33,754 nt of DNA from Porogramme epimiltina (taxonomy: Eukaryota > Basidiomycota > Agaricomycetes > Polyporales > Polyporaceae): positions 1 through 33,754 of the forward strand of contig FTLJ01001006.1 in the NCBI GenBank assembly GCA_900155495.1, written 5' to 3'. Shown piece by piece: positions 1 through 11,074 of this stretch. The notes below the pieces were generated by a model. That model made no database searches, was not told the DNA's origin, and worked only from the letters and a program-made list of their open reading frames with translations. The translations under genes were made by a program, and so were the position numbers. The number at the start of each line of letters is the position of its first letter. Within the stretch, counting starts at the first letter, position 1.

Positions 1-324
1 GGTCAGCGTCGGTCGGCGGGCCACGAGAGAAAGATGACGACGAGGCGTGGGCGGCGAGGGGGAGGGCGGGTGGGCGCGGGGAGGATCGAAAGGAGATCTG
101 GCCGTCGTACGACGATGGATCTGCAGAAGGTGGACTCACCAAGCGAGTTGGGTGCGCCGATGAGGCGGGTGCCGTACTCTGCGAGGACGGGGCGGGGCGG
201 TGAGCTGGCGGTCGCGCACGGCGGCAGGGGCATAGACAAGGGAGCAGCACTTACGGGCCATGGTGGTGGAGGTGGAGAGGAAGCGGAGCTGCTGGGAGAC
301 TCGGCGGAGGGCGATGGCAGCCAT
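1..324 (-). CDS. IPP1: Probable inorganic pyrophosphatase, 5' end only (runs off left edge)
   Basis: Two 5' exons are visible, at 324..255 and 178..140. The intron between them is 254..179 (GTAAGT...CGCAG), and a third-intron donor GTGAGT lies at 139. The spliced protein begins MAAIALRRVSQQLRFLSTST and continues through a second Met to QYGTRLIGAPNSLE. The last part resembles the N-terminus of eukaryotic soluble inorganic pyrophosphatases (yeast Ipp1 has a TTRQIGAKNTLE-type start). Those enzymes hydrolyse PPi to phosphate in cytosol or mitochondria. The first 21 residues look like a mitochondrial presequence: Arg-rich, no acidic residues, then an FLSTST stretch. The second ATG (261..259) would give a cytosolic form. 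The catalytic domain lies outside the window, so identity rests on about 13 residues. The rest of the gene must be read in the neighbouring sequence. Confidence 0.6.
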
Positions 325-346
325 CGCGGCCGGATTGGGTGACTGG

Positions 347-352
347 TATATA
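347..352 (-). promoter_or_regulatory. TATA box of the pyrophosphatase gene
   Basis: TATATA reads on the minus strand at 352..347. It is only 28 nt upstream of the first ATG (324) and 91 nt upstream of the second (261). If transcription begins about 30 nt downstream, the major start would fall at or just after the first ATG, which favours the second ATG for TATA-driven transcripts. Confidence 0.55.
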
Positions 353-1042
353 CTCGCGCGTTGGCGCGGTGGGCCCAAGAGCGTGACCCCCGTCGATTAT
401 CGCCATCGCTTAGATAAAATCGCCCCCGTCCTATAATCGGCCCCCCATTTTCCACTCTCGAGCCTGCTGCGCCCACTCGACGTCGCCCCATACGAAATAT
501 GCCACCCCGCTGTTCCCCGTCGCGTCGCAACTGCACGCCCTGACAAAGCCCGCGTCCTCGTCCACTCCCCGCCCCGACATTCACAGTCTCCTGCACGTGC
601 TACGAGACTGCCCGCCCACCAGCCAACGGCCGCGCTCGCGCTGGTCACAAAACACTCACGGACGCCCCTGAGCCCCTTGGCACGCGCGCAATGTTAATCT
701 ACAATGGCATTCATTTCCACAGCAGCTGCACAGGCTAATGATACGCCGCCTTTTACTTCGTCCACTCGTACATGCGTCCTCCGGGTCTCGAATGTGTGTG
801 AAAGCAACAAACAACAGGCTATGCAAACAGGGGTCATGTAACGATAAGGAAGGGAGGAGGGGGCGCGAGGTCATTACAAGGGAGGGAAGCGCACCGCACG
901 CAACGGGAGAGGGAGGATCGCGCAAGCGGCCGACATAAATCGCGACAGATCCATGGGGCCCCAGTCGGGCCTTTTGCAATAAGCTCGAAGCTGAGAGCGA
1001 GCGGGCGGAGGGGTGTCCGCCGTGCTCGCGTCCACGCGTCCT
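353..1042. other. Intergenic: pyrophosphatase promoter and homocitrate synthase 3' flank
   Basis: About 690 bases lie between the pyrophosphatase TATA box and the stop of the homocitrate synthase gene, with both genes on the minus strand. Open frames here are low-complexity and have no recognisable family or splice support. I see no RNA gene or repeat. Confidence 0.5.
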
Positions 1043-2956
<1,914 letters not shown>

Positions 2957-3533
2957 CTTGTGTGTTTTGCGGAGTGAGGGAAGGGGGGGTCGAGGTGTGT
3001 GTTTGGGGCGACGGTGCGCGGCGAGGCAAGGAGGTGCGGCGAGAGAGGGGTGCGGTGGGAGGGGCGGGTTGAGGAGAGGAAGAAAAGATGGAGTGGAGGG
3101 GACGTGCCGAGGGGCCGGCTTTTCAAGAACTCCAAAAACTTGCCTTGAGTCATTGTAGACGCTTATCATGTGACTCGGCCTTCTGCGCCATCGCTCCTAA
3201 ATTTGGGCCCTGCAACCTTGGCAAGAGGGTTGAGCGGGGCTGACCCGGAATTCGACGCGCTTAATGTGTTCTCCAGGTCCCCAGGTGACGGGTACACTGC
3301 GGGGTATGTAGCAACGTCCGAAGGCACAAGCGCTAGAGGTGTGGAGCTTGACATAAACCGTTATTCTCATTATAAAGAGTGTACCGAAGGCCGCCTTTAA
3401 GAGGAGGGCGACTCTGACGAGTGCAGTGGGATACAGGAAACAGGGCAAGGATGCGTATCTAAGGTTCTGGGCCAAGGGCATTCAACAGGGTTCAAACTTC
3501 AAAGACGACGTCGAAGAGGCCTGCCCCTGACAG
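2957..3533. other. Homocitrate synthase promoter region
   Basis: The stretch just upstream of the ATG is strongly pyrimidine-rich on the coding (minus) strand, typical of fungal promoters and 5' leaders. The Gcn4-type site is at 3146-3152. The rest, to the stop of the next minus-strand gene at 3534, shows no convincing ORF. Confidence 0.5.
3146..3152. promoter_or_regulatory. Gcn4/CPC1-type site (TGAGTCA) upstream of homocitrate synthase
   Basis: A perfect TGASTCA core lies 190 bp upstream of the homocitrate synthase ATG. A second partial copy, TGACTCG, lies at 3171-3177. This is the classic target of the general amino-acid control bZIP factor (Gcn4/CPC1/CpcA), and lysine genes are established targets in other fungi. 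Binding here is inference. Confidence 0.55.
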
Positions 3534-4892
3534 TTAAGATAGTGGCGCAGTAACGTACTGCTTCAAAGTCAACGTATTCTGCAAAACAACAAAGTCAATG
3601 AAAACGGATGACCTGTTCACCATGGCCTGCAGCACGTTTGATCGTGGCGGGTCCTTGATACGCAAATCGAGAATGAGCTTCTTCAACCTGAGTGCCTTGT
3701 CCTCCCTCCCCGAGAAACACTGCGGTACCTGCCCGACGAGATGAGGGCCCCACCCATCGTTGGATATATGAAGAAACTCCAGCTGCGGACACACCACGCT
3801 TGCACTGTTCGGTGATGGTCCCAGGACCTTGAAGAGGGAGGTCGCAGCGTTTTCGGCGGCGGAAGTTGCTTCCTGCTCCGAGATCTCCTCGACTTTCAGG
3901 CGACGCAGATTGCAGCATGCCTCCAAGACCGTGCGCCAAGAGTCTATGCCGAGTATCCCAATGTCCCCGGAGAGCAGCAGCCCCGTAAGGCGACACACGT
4001 CGAACACCTCTGGAACCTCGGCGAGCATCTCGCCGAGCATTTTCGCTCGGTTGTGTCGTTGTTGGAGGCCTCGCGGATCCGTCGACAGTACTTCGAATGC
4101 CACCTTGGGCCGGTTTTCGTTTTCTGCCGTTTGCCTGCCAGTGAGCCCTATGCTGCTCCCCACTTTTACCGAAGCCATGGCCGGCTTAAGCAAGAGGGAG
4201 TTGCGGTATCTCCACTGCGCCGGAAGCATGTCTTTCAACAGGTCGACTTCGATAGGCCTAGCACCACTACGAGCAACGATGTCCAGTGCCACATTATCGG
4301 GCAAGATCAGATACGTGAGAAGCATGTTGATGTTGTTCGGCGTATCTTGGACTTTCAAGTCCTTGAGGTGAGGAAGGCGTACCCCGGAGTAGGACGATGG
4401 AACGTTGTATGGATCAACAACAGGCACGTGTAGAAAATTGTGGAGATTCAAGGATCTGAGAGCCGGGAGCGAATCCAAGAAGTATATGAAATGCGCGAGA
4501 GAGAACGTCGAAGAGTCACTGGGAACCTTCATCATGTCGCGTCGAGCACCCAAGGGATTTCCATCGCCGGGAGCATAGAAGGGGTTGCTGTAGCCGAATG
4601 TTTCCAAAAAGCGGAAAGGCTCGTGAGAGAGGTCGTAATGATAGAATTGATTGGGTAAGGCATCCGACTTCAACTCCAGGTGAGTCAATTGAGCCAAGGG
4701 GGCGACGAGGAAGGTGTGGCAGGCGCCATTGGGGCGTTCGTCGTAACGCCTGACATAGAGACGAAGCGTCGCGAGTTGGGAGAGATGAGACTCCAGCCGA
4801 CTGATCGTGACAGAGTTGTCGTCTTCTTCCAGTGAGATCACAGAACCGTCTGCAAGTTTGGCAAGCGCGCTAGAACGCGCCTGGGTTGACAT
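3534..4892 (-). CDS. LRR-like protein of the F-box-associated type, no F-box (copy A)
   Basis: Single-exon ORF of 452 residues starting MSTQARSS. The body shows irregular leucine-rich repeats, such as SQLATLRLYV, LAQLTHLELK, SLPALRSLNLHNF and LPHLKDLKVQD. This is the pattern seen in the large basidiomycete families annotated as F-box or hypothetical proteins, where LRRs follow an N-terminal F-box. No F-box motif (LPxEVLxxIF-type) appears here or in any frame of the roughly 400 bp upstream. Substrate and function are unknown. Copies B (8533..9834) and C (11075..12133) share the layout FLxSLPALxxL followed by a central LP..L..L segment, suggesting local duplication. It lies head-to-head with the NIPA gene. 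Confidence 0.7.
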   Translation of the reverse strand: MSTQARSSALAKLADGSVISLEEDDNSVTISRLESHLSQLATLRLYVRRYDERPNGACHTFLVAPLAQLTHLELKSDALPNQFYHYDLSHEPFRFLETFGYSNPFYAPGDGNPLGARRDMMKVPSDSSTFSLAHFIYFLDSLPALRSLNLHNFLHVPVVDPYNVPSSYSGVRLPHLKDLKVQDTPNNINMLLTYLILPDNVALDIVARSGARPIEVDLLKDMLPAQWRYRNSLLLKPAMASVKVGSSIGLTGRQTAENENRPKVAFEVLSTDPRGLQQRHNRAKMLGEMLAEVPEVFDVCRLTGLLLSGDIGILGIDSWRTVLEACCNLRRLKVEEISEQEATSAAENAATSLFKVLGPSPNSASVVCPQLEFLHISNDGWGPHLVGQVPQCFSGREDKALRLKKLILDLRIKDPPRSNVLQAMVNRSSVFIDFVVLQNTLTLKQYVTAPLS

Positions 4893-5701
4893 TATGAGCC
4901 TTGGGATGACTGCTTGAGTGTTGAGTAAGTAACAGAGACGGCTGAGCCACTTGAGTGGTCACATACCGCAGTGGCTCTTGAGGGATGACGAGTGGACCTG
5001 GTGGTGAGTAGGAGGGAGAAGGACACAGTGGTCTGCTTGCGACCGCAACGATCTGCATATCAATTTATTTCGTTGTGGGAGGCTCCGTGCCCACAACAAG
5101 GACACTAGGTTCAAAGGAGAGCAGACTCGCCTTGTGCTCACTCTAAGAGCGCAAAGAAAGAGGCCTCCTGAGAACGTATAAAGCGATTATCCGGCTGGTA
5201 CAGCTGTAAACCTGAATGGAAGACCACATTTTGTCTGGCCTAAGGAACTGCGGGTCAATGAGAGTTTCAAAGAGGCAGGTAGCAGGCGGCTACGCTATAT
5301 GGGTGACGTCACAGGATTGTGGAATTTGAAGGATTTGATGAAATTAGAGTTGGTAGCGCGTCTGGTGGATGCGGGCCTGGCCTGTGGATAGACATGACCT
5401 GAGGGAGGGATGAGGGAGGGATAGGCGAGACGGAGGCGGAGTGGAGGATGACGCGGTCGAGAGGAGAGTAGACAAGTCGACAGTCCAAGCTGGTATGTCG
5501 GCTGGTCATGTGGGGCATCAGAAGCATATCCCGGAAGCAGACCCCACCCCACCCTGACGGCGCCACCGTGAGGACGTCCGCCCCCGTCTTCAATCTCTCG
5601 GGCCCTCTTCTCTCCCCCCTCCACGGCAACATACCCTCGACCTCCTCTTGAGAGCACGACACCCCGCGCGCCCCCACGCGAGGCCTCGGCATCCCTCAAA
5701 C
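4893..5701. other. Divergent intergenic region between LRR copy A and the NIPA gene
   Basis: About 800 bp upstream of both genes. It contains an 11-bp tandem duplication (GAGGGAGGGAT twice, 5401-5422) and a plus-strand TATAAAG at about 5177, which lies far from either ATG. The last 100 bp before the NIPA ATG are C-rich, like a fungal leader. No F-box-encoding exon or other gene is seen. Confidence 0.45.
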
Positions 5702-8183
5702 ATGTCGTCAGACGGTTCCAGTCAGCCCTCCCAGTATAGAGCGTGAGTCTCTCTAGTCTCTATTCTCCCGCGCCTTCCGTTCAAGCATTCGTCCGCCTCC
5801 TGCTAGCGTTGGCGTCATTCTCGCCATTGGCTCTGGCGTCCTCATTGGATCCTCTTTTGTCTTCAAGAAGAAGGGGCTCCTTGCCTCGCAGAAGGGGCAT
5901 GTCGCGGGGGAGGGCGTTGCTTATCTCAAGTCGGTACGTCCAGAACTCCCATGCATCCGTTCAGCTGCCCGAAAGCTCAAGGTTTGCGCGGCGCATCTGA
6001 CAGCCCATGTGGTGGACTGGAATGATCATCATGATTCTCGGCGAACTATGCAACTTTGGGGCGTATGCTTTCGTTGAGGCTATCATTGTGGTAAGTCCGA
6101 CCCCCAACTCAGTCTGCCTGCGCGCGAAGCCTCACATGTGGCTCTCAGACCCCTATGGGCGCTCTCTCTGTGGTCATATCGTCCATACTGTCGCACTTTT
6201 TGCTCAAGGAGAAGCTATCCCTATTCGGATGGATATCGTCTATACAGTGCCTGCTCGGAGCGTCCATCCTCGCCCTGAACGGACCCGAAGAGCAAAGCGT
6301 TTCTACCATTGAAGGATTCAAGCACCTCTTCCTCGCTCCATGGTTTCTTGCCTATGGAGGTGTAGTAATCGCTGCGGCCGTATTTCTCGCGGTGTGGGTT
6401 GCGCCTAGGTGGGGGCACAAGAGCATGATGCCATATCTAGTACGCCGTTCCCTCGCCTATTCTTGGTCAGTAAGGTTTCACTAAAGTGGCCTCTAGGGCG
6501 TTTGTAGCCTCATCGGCGGTCTTAGTGTAAGTTGCACTCAGGGTCTTGGAGCATGCATCGTGACCTCGATCAGAGGGGAGAACCAGGTGAGATAAACCAT
6601 ATGCAGGGGTAAAGTATACGCTAATCCAGAAGTAGTTCAAAAACTGGTTTATTTATTTCTTGCTCGTCTTCGTGGTGATCACACTCTGTACGTCTGACCT
6701 CCCACAAGTCTTTTATTTTACTTAAATCGTCTCTAGTGACTGAGATATATTACTTGAACGTGGCACTGGCGTTGTTCAACACCGGTGAGTCTTTCTACGT
6801 GCTTCGCCACTATGAAGTGTTTACTGATTACGCGTTCAGCAATGGGTGAGAATAATCCTCTCGCATCTTCAATGAAAGAAGCTCACACGTTTTGAAGTGA
6901 CACCCACCTATTATGTCACTTGTAAGTACGCTGTTCCGGGGAGTGAATAAGTCCTCACTCTTGTGTCCCATACAGTTACGTTCTGCACTCTAGTCACCTC
7001 TGTGGTATGAATTCATCCAGATTCTTGTCGCTAACGGAGCTGACCAGCTTGTTTAGATTTTGTACCAAGGGCTCAAAGCTTCTGCAAGTCAAATCATTAC
7101 TGTGGTCCTAGCCTTCGCCGTTATTTGCACTGGCATAGTCATCCTACAAATGACAAAGGTAGATCCTCGGAGTTTGACAAACGTAGGTTCAAATTTCGAA
7201 CGGGCGAATGCCTGCTTATACGTACGTTATCGCAGGTGGATGCCCATACTACGCTTCTACTCGAAGCCGCTCGCCAAGAAGCCGACCCTCTGATTGCTCA
7301 AGACGTTGAACTGGCGCGTGGTGGTACCATGCGCTCGCGCCGTTCCCGACCCTCACACCGCAGTTCCCATTCTCGCACCACGACCTCGGAACCCAACGGT
7401 GACACGCAGGGAGATCTTGAAGCTGGACCGCCATCCGACGGCGAATCCGACTACGACTTCATCGAAGACAAGCGCGCCATCATTGCTCGCTCGGAGGAGC
7501 CTGGCATCGACTCACTGCGCATGACCGGCGGCGCCATCGGCACAATCATCCGCGCACGCCGCCGCGCGACCGCCCTCTCAGTCGCGAGCGCATCGCGGAG
7601 CCACCTATCCGCCTCGCTCAATGGGAGCGCGCACAGTCACGACATGTCCAGGGGTGGCACCGCACGGCGGGACTCGCTCTCGCCGGTCCCCCATCGGAGC
7701 TGGTTCAGGGCTCTCACCGGCACGCAGCGGCCTGACCACTCGCGCTCCCCGCAGCGCACCGTGTCACACCTCCCTGATGTCTCCGAGAAGCCGGACGCGA
7801 CCGTCTCGACCACAGAGGTATCAGGCCTACCCGCGACCTCGATAGTAGACAGCCCGCTCTCCGGGTCGCCGGTCGCCTCAGACGGGCTGCCAAGCCCTGG
7901 CATCACGGACGACACGCGGAGCCTCTCGCGCGTGCTGGGCGGCGATGAGCTCCCCGCCCCTCCTGGCGTGAGTGCGGAAGATCGTCCCCGTCGGCCGAGT
8001 ATCCGCTTCCAGACCTCTGCGCCGAACGTACAGGTGACGCCAGCCACGCTTACTCGGCCAACAATGGGTGTAGAGGGGGGCGAAGATGCACCGGCGACGC
8101 GGGCGAGGACGATGCCGTCCGTGTTTACGGGGGCAGAGCGCGTGCGGGCAGAGGAGGTACGGAGGGAGCCATCCGAGAAGTGA
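5702..8183 (+). CDS. NIPA: NIPA-family (DUF803) magnesium transporter
   Basis: Multi-spanning membrane protein of the NIPA family, which moves Mg2+ across the plasma or endosomal membrane. Twelve exons: 5702..5742, 5807..5933, 6004..6090, 6149..6439, 6497..6586, 6636..6687, 6737..6784, 6840..6845, 6898..6921, 6976..7004, 7057..7182, 7236..8183; total 622 residues. Family signatures include GVLIGSSFVFKKKGLL, PMWWTGMIIMILGE, TPMGALSVVISSILSHF, SLIGGLSVSCTQGLG, LALFNTAMVTPTYYV and ILYQGLKASASQII. Exon 8 is only CAATGG, and it is needed to restore NTAMVTP. The final exon encodes a roughly 300-residue Ser/Arg/Pro-rich, probably cytosolic and disordered tail beyond the transporter core, with many Ser-Pro sites. 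Transporter identity is firm. Ion selectivity is inferred from the family. It sits between two members of the LRR-like family. Confidence 0.93.
6840..6845 (+). other. 6-nt microexon of the NIPA gene
   Basis: CAATGG is flanked by CGTTCAG and GTGAGA. With the preceding ACC-G and following TG-ACA it encodes Thr-Ala-Met-Val-Thr, exactly the conserved family stretch. Skipping it would delete two residues in a transmembrane segment without changing frame. Confidence 0.85.
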
Positions 8184-8532
8184 TTTTTCCCTCGATTGGA
8201 GCTTGATCTAGCAGTGACGACACGACGCGACACGATCTGTGATGATGTTTATTACGATGTATCCTTATTCTTAGGTTTCTATTCTGTGCTGTGACGATAC
8301 CATTCTACGCGTTCCAGTGGTGATACCCTGATGCTTCTATACTTTTGTTGTTCACGCTATCTTCTATCTTGGATGTATGGTTGATCTGCCCTCACAATGG
8401 AACATGGCAGAAGCAATGCATGTATTTGAGAACTATCATGAGGAAGCGACAGATGATGAACAAGATAGAATACAAGAGTACGATACAGTATAATACAATG
8501 GCCAGGAAGAGAAGCAGTATCGGATCAGGCCG
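8184..8532. other. Convergent 3' region of NIPA and LRR copy B
   Basis: About 350 AT-richer bases hold the 3' ends of two converging genes. AT-rich stretches such as ATTACGATG and AATACAATGG could serve 3' processing, but no defined signal can be assigned. No gene is seen. Confidence 0.4.
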
Positions 8533-9834
8533 TCACATAGGCACAACGCTCACCTCGACGATAGCATCGGTCGAGTCCTGTACTTTCCATAACGCATGAC
8601 CTACGAGTCCCGCCGGCATTCCTGGGGTGGGGTAGTGGAAGTGTAGCTCAACTTTGTCCAACTTACAAGCCCCGCGGCTACTGCGCCTTCCCAGGGCCCT
8701 GGCGATAGCTTCCACAAGCTCCTCCGAGTACTCCAACCCGTCGATAACTAGGTTTCTCAGATTCGTGGGCTTCCCCAAAGCGATGGCCTCTAGAAGGCCC
8801 GTGGGGCCGTCGTTCTGCGTGTCGGTCACGCGGATGGTGTGGAGGTCTGTCGTCTTGTCGAGGACATAGTACCACGTCTGTCCGCTTGCCGCATCGGCGT
8901 CGCCGATGACCTCGATTTCTTTGAGGCTGGCGCCGTCGTGCTGGCGAGCGAAGTAGTGTGGGATGGTCCGGATGATGTCGTTGAGGAGGGCGCGGCGGGC
9001 CCCCAAGGGAGTTCTTTCGAATGCCCTCGGAGTAAATATCCCCCATTCCTCGAGAGGGTTTGGGGAAGGGAGGATGACGTCGATGGAGGAGTTCCAGTCC
9101 CCTGGGATCGACGCAGTGATGTTGAGACCGCAATCCGCGTCAATACGGAGGAAGGCGGTAATGAGGAGCGAGTCGGGTGAGTGAGGGCCGGTAGGGAAGA
9201 GAGAGCAGACAGAGAAGGCCTCCTTGGGGACAGAATTGTACGCAGCCGACACATTGAGAGACACATAGGGGCGGAGCGGGAAGTGTCTGAGGAAGGGACC
9301 GATACGATCATGATCGTCGATGATCGTGACTTGCCGGATGTTGGGAGGGCACTCATAGTCCTGAGCGGGAAGATGTGCCATGTTGACAATTCCAAGGGAT
9401 TTGTCCATCTTGAGCTTTTGAAGAGCTGGCAGGCTGGTAAGAAACTTGAGGAACTCGTCGAAGGTGAATGAGTCTGAGTTGAAGAGGTTGGCGTCGGAGA
9501 TGTTCAAAGTAGTCAACACGGGGAAGTTTCTCCCCGTAAGACGATCCATGGGGATTGCCGCACACCGTATCTCGAGTGTAGTCAGAGACTGAAACGTTGT
9601 CTGAGGCAAATCAAAGAGCTGGCTTTCAAATAGTAGACCCATGAGACACAGTGCGTCTAACGTGCGTGCGTGGTGCCGGAGGAGGGCCTGTAGCTCTATA
9701 CCGTCGTTACACAGTGCGTCGATGGAGCGAATCTCTTGACGGCCTCCACTGCAAAGAGCCGCAGCTTTAGCTATACTATCGACGCGCTGTACGGCGCCTG
9801 TTTGGGTTGTGACTTTGAGATTGTAAGACTGCAT
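8533..9834 (-). CDS. LRR-like protein of the F-box-associated type, no F-box (copy B)
   Basis: Single-exon ORF of 433 residues beginning MQSYNLKVTT. LRR-like segments include TTFQSLTTLEIRC, NFPVLTTLNISD, FLTSLPALQKLKMD and KPTNLRNLVIDGLEYS. The architecture matches copy A: an N-terminal LRR, FLxSLPALxxL, a beta-rich middle, and a C-terminal part scoring individual residues to a WYYVLDK segment. No F-box is present in it or in the 300 bp upstream. A probable 5'UTR intron (9926..9856, GTAAGC...CTTAG) and a minus-strand TATATAA at about 10027-10033 support transcription and the chosen start. Function is unknown. Loss of the F-box, or a role as an adaptor lacking SCF binding, is inference. Confidence 0.7.
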   Translation of the reverse strand: MQSYNLKVTTQTGAVQRVDSIAKAAALCSGGRQEIRSIDALCNDGIELQALLRHHARTLDALCLMGLLFESQLFDLPQTTFQSLTTLEIRCAAIPMDRLTGRNFPVLTTLNISDANLFNSDSFTFDEFLKFLTSLPALQKLKMDKSLGIVNMAHLPAQDYECPPNIRQVTIIDDHDRIGPFLRHFPLRPYVSLNVSAAYNSVPKEAFSVCSLFPTGPHSPDSLLITAFLRIDADCGLNITASIPGDWNSSIDVILPSPNPLEEWGIFTPRAFERTPLGARRALLNDIIRTIPHYFARQHDGASLKEIEVIGDADAASGQTWYYVLDKTTDLHTIRVTDTQNDGPTGLLEAIALGKPTNLRNLVIDGLEYSEELVEAIARALGRRSSRGACKLDKVELHFHYPTPGMPAGLVGHALWKVQDSTDAIVEVSVVPM

Positions 9835-9855
9835 ATTGTGCTGCTGGGCTGTATA

Positions 9856-9926
9856 CTAAGAGGTACTTGTGAGCGTAAATTCAAACATACGGCATGCAGG
9901 GCCCTAGTCAATATAATGTTGCTTAC
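9856..9926 (-). other. Probable 5'UTR intron of LRR copy B
   Basis: On the minus strand GTAAGC begins at 9926 and CTCTTAG ends at 9856 (71 nt), 22 nt before the ATG. Length and sites fit introns elsewhere in the window. This is inferred from sequence only. Confidence 0.45.
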
Positions 9927-10026
9927 TTTATGCAAGGAGTTAAGGGCGTGTGTTAGGCTGCTGAGATACCAGAGAACGGAGTAGGAGAGCGGGGATGAGT
10001 GTCGGGAGTAGGATTCGTGTGCGTGC

Positions 10027-10034
10027 TTATATAG
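10027..10034 (-). promoter_or_regulatory. TATA box candidate for LRR copy B
   Basis: CTATATAAGC reads on the minus strand about 195 bp upstream of the ATG and about 100 bp upstream of the proposed leader intron, a sensible distance for a short leader exon. Confidence 0.45.
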
Positions 10035-11074
10035 CGTTCGCTTAGTTAGGACGTGTTTCCGCTCCAAGCGTAGTTCCATTCCAGGGGTAGAACAAGGAGG
10101 AACAGGGAGCCGAATTAAGTGGGACCACACACGGTGTCCCGGATAGTCAGGTGCCATGACGGGCTGCAGTTTTGTGTCATTATATCCGCGCGCTCTGAGT
10201 GGCCGTGGCGTTTATGACAGAGGCGGAGTGGCCCCACAAAAGGTGTGCCGACAAGAGGTGTGCCGAGGCAACGTCAATGGCGTGGTATTGGTTGCAAAAC
10301 GCCCGTGGCCGTAGACACCTTTCGAAGGGCCGGCTATTGTTGCGTTGTGAGACATAGCGGCCACGTCTGTAGCGAGTCACAGTCAGCGTCAATTAGCATG
10401 AAAATGATGTAGGCGTAGCGGCGGCGCAAACTGGCACAACCACAGTCCTCACTAGATGTAGTAGCGGATGGCAAAGGGTTTCCGAAAAAGCATATCGCCG
10501 GCAGTTGTCAGCGGAACAGAGTTGGCAAGCAAGGGCCGGCCGGGGGACCTGTCAACCGGCACAGTGCAAATAAGAGCAGAGCAAATGGGGTGCAAACCCT
10601 CCCCTGTTAGAGCCCAAGTGTGTCACACGGGCGTTAGTTACTACAATATCTCTTGGCAAGTTTGCTGTTACGAGTATACTAATCACGGCGCATGGCAGAT
10701 TCCTGCCCCAAGAAATGAAAGGGCAATCGCCCCTCATTCTCGAATGTGACGACCTCTTTCTCATGTCATCTAGAAGTTTCTATTAAGCATACTTGCCAGA
10801 CCAAACATCTCGCAGGCGTATCTGGTGGCATGAGGTCCGGCTACACATCCCGTGAAGTCTATATATATATATATATGGACGATTGTAACGTTCTTGAAGC
10901 TTCACTTATGAAACCAGCACAATGCGAATGCGTTATCCGGGCTCGGTAGGGGATCTTCTTCTGTTAGGCCTAAGAACGGCTCAGACACGAGGGCGAGTTC
11001 CACGAATTTATGTAAAAGTGCTCGATGTTCCATTGACTATCCAAAGAGAAAATATCTAAGCTGTGTAAAAACTT
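10035..11074. other. Intergenic region between LRR copies B and C
   Basis: About 1 kb without a supportable gene. It holds an imperfect direct repeat of AGGTGTGCCGA near 10240-10265 and a (TA)n run at about 10858-10876. Short ORFs on both strands have no recognisable domains. This may be the remains of a duplicated unit, but no LRR-coding remnant can be recognised by eye. Confidence 0.4.
10858..10876. repeat. (TA)n microsatellite
   Basis: About nine TA units in an otherwise mixed intergenic sequence, directly visible. Confidence 0.9.

Noticed and set aside
6531..6545. Apparent donor GTAAGT inside NIPA exon 5
   Set aside because: The next AG is 15 nt away, and reading through gives the conserved LSVSCTQGLG, so it is coding sequence.
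10240..10265. Possible CRISPR or regulatory repeat from two AGGTGTGCCGA copies
   Set aside because: Only two short copies with no spacer structure, in a eukaryotic intergenic region.
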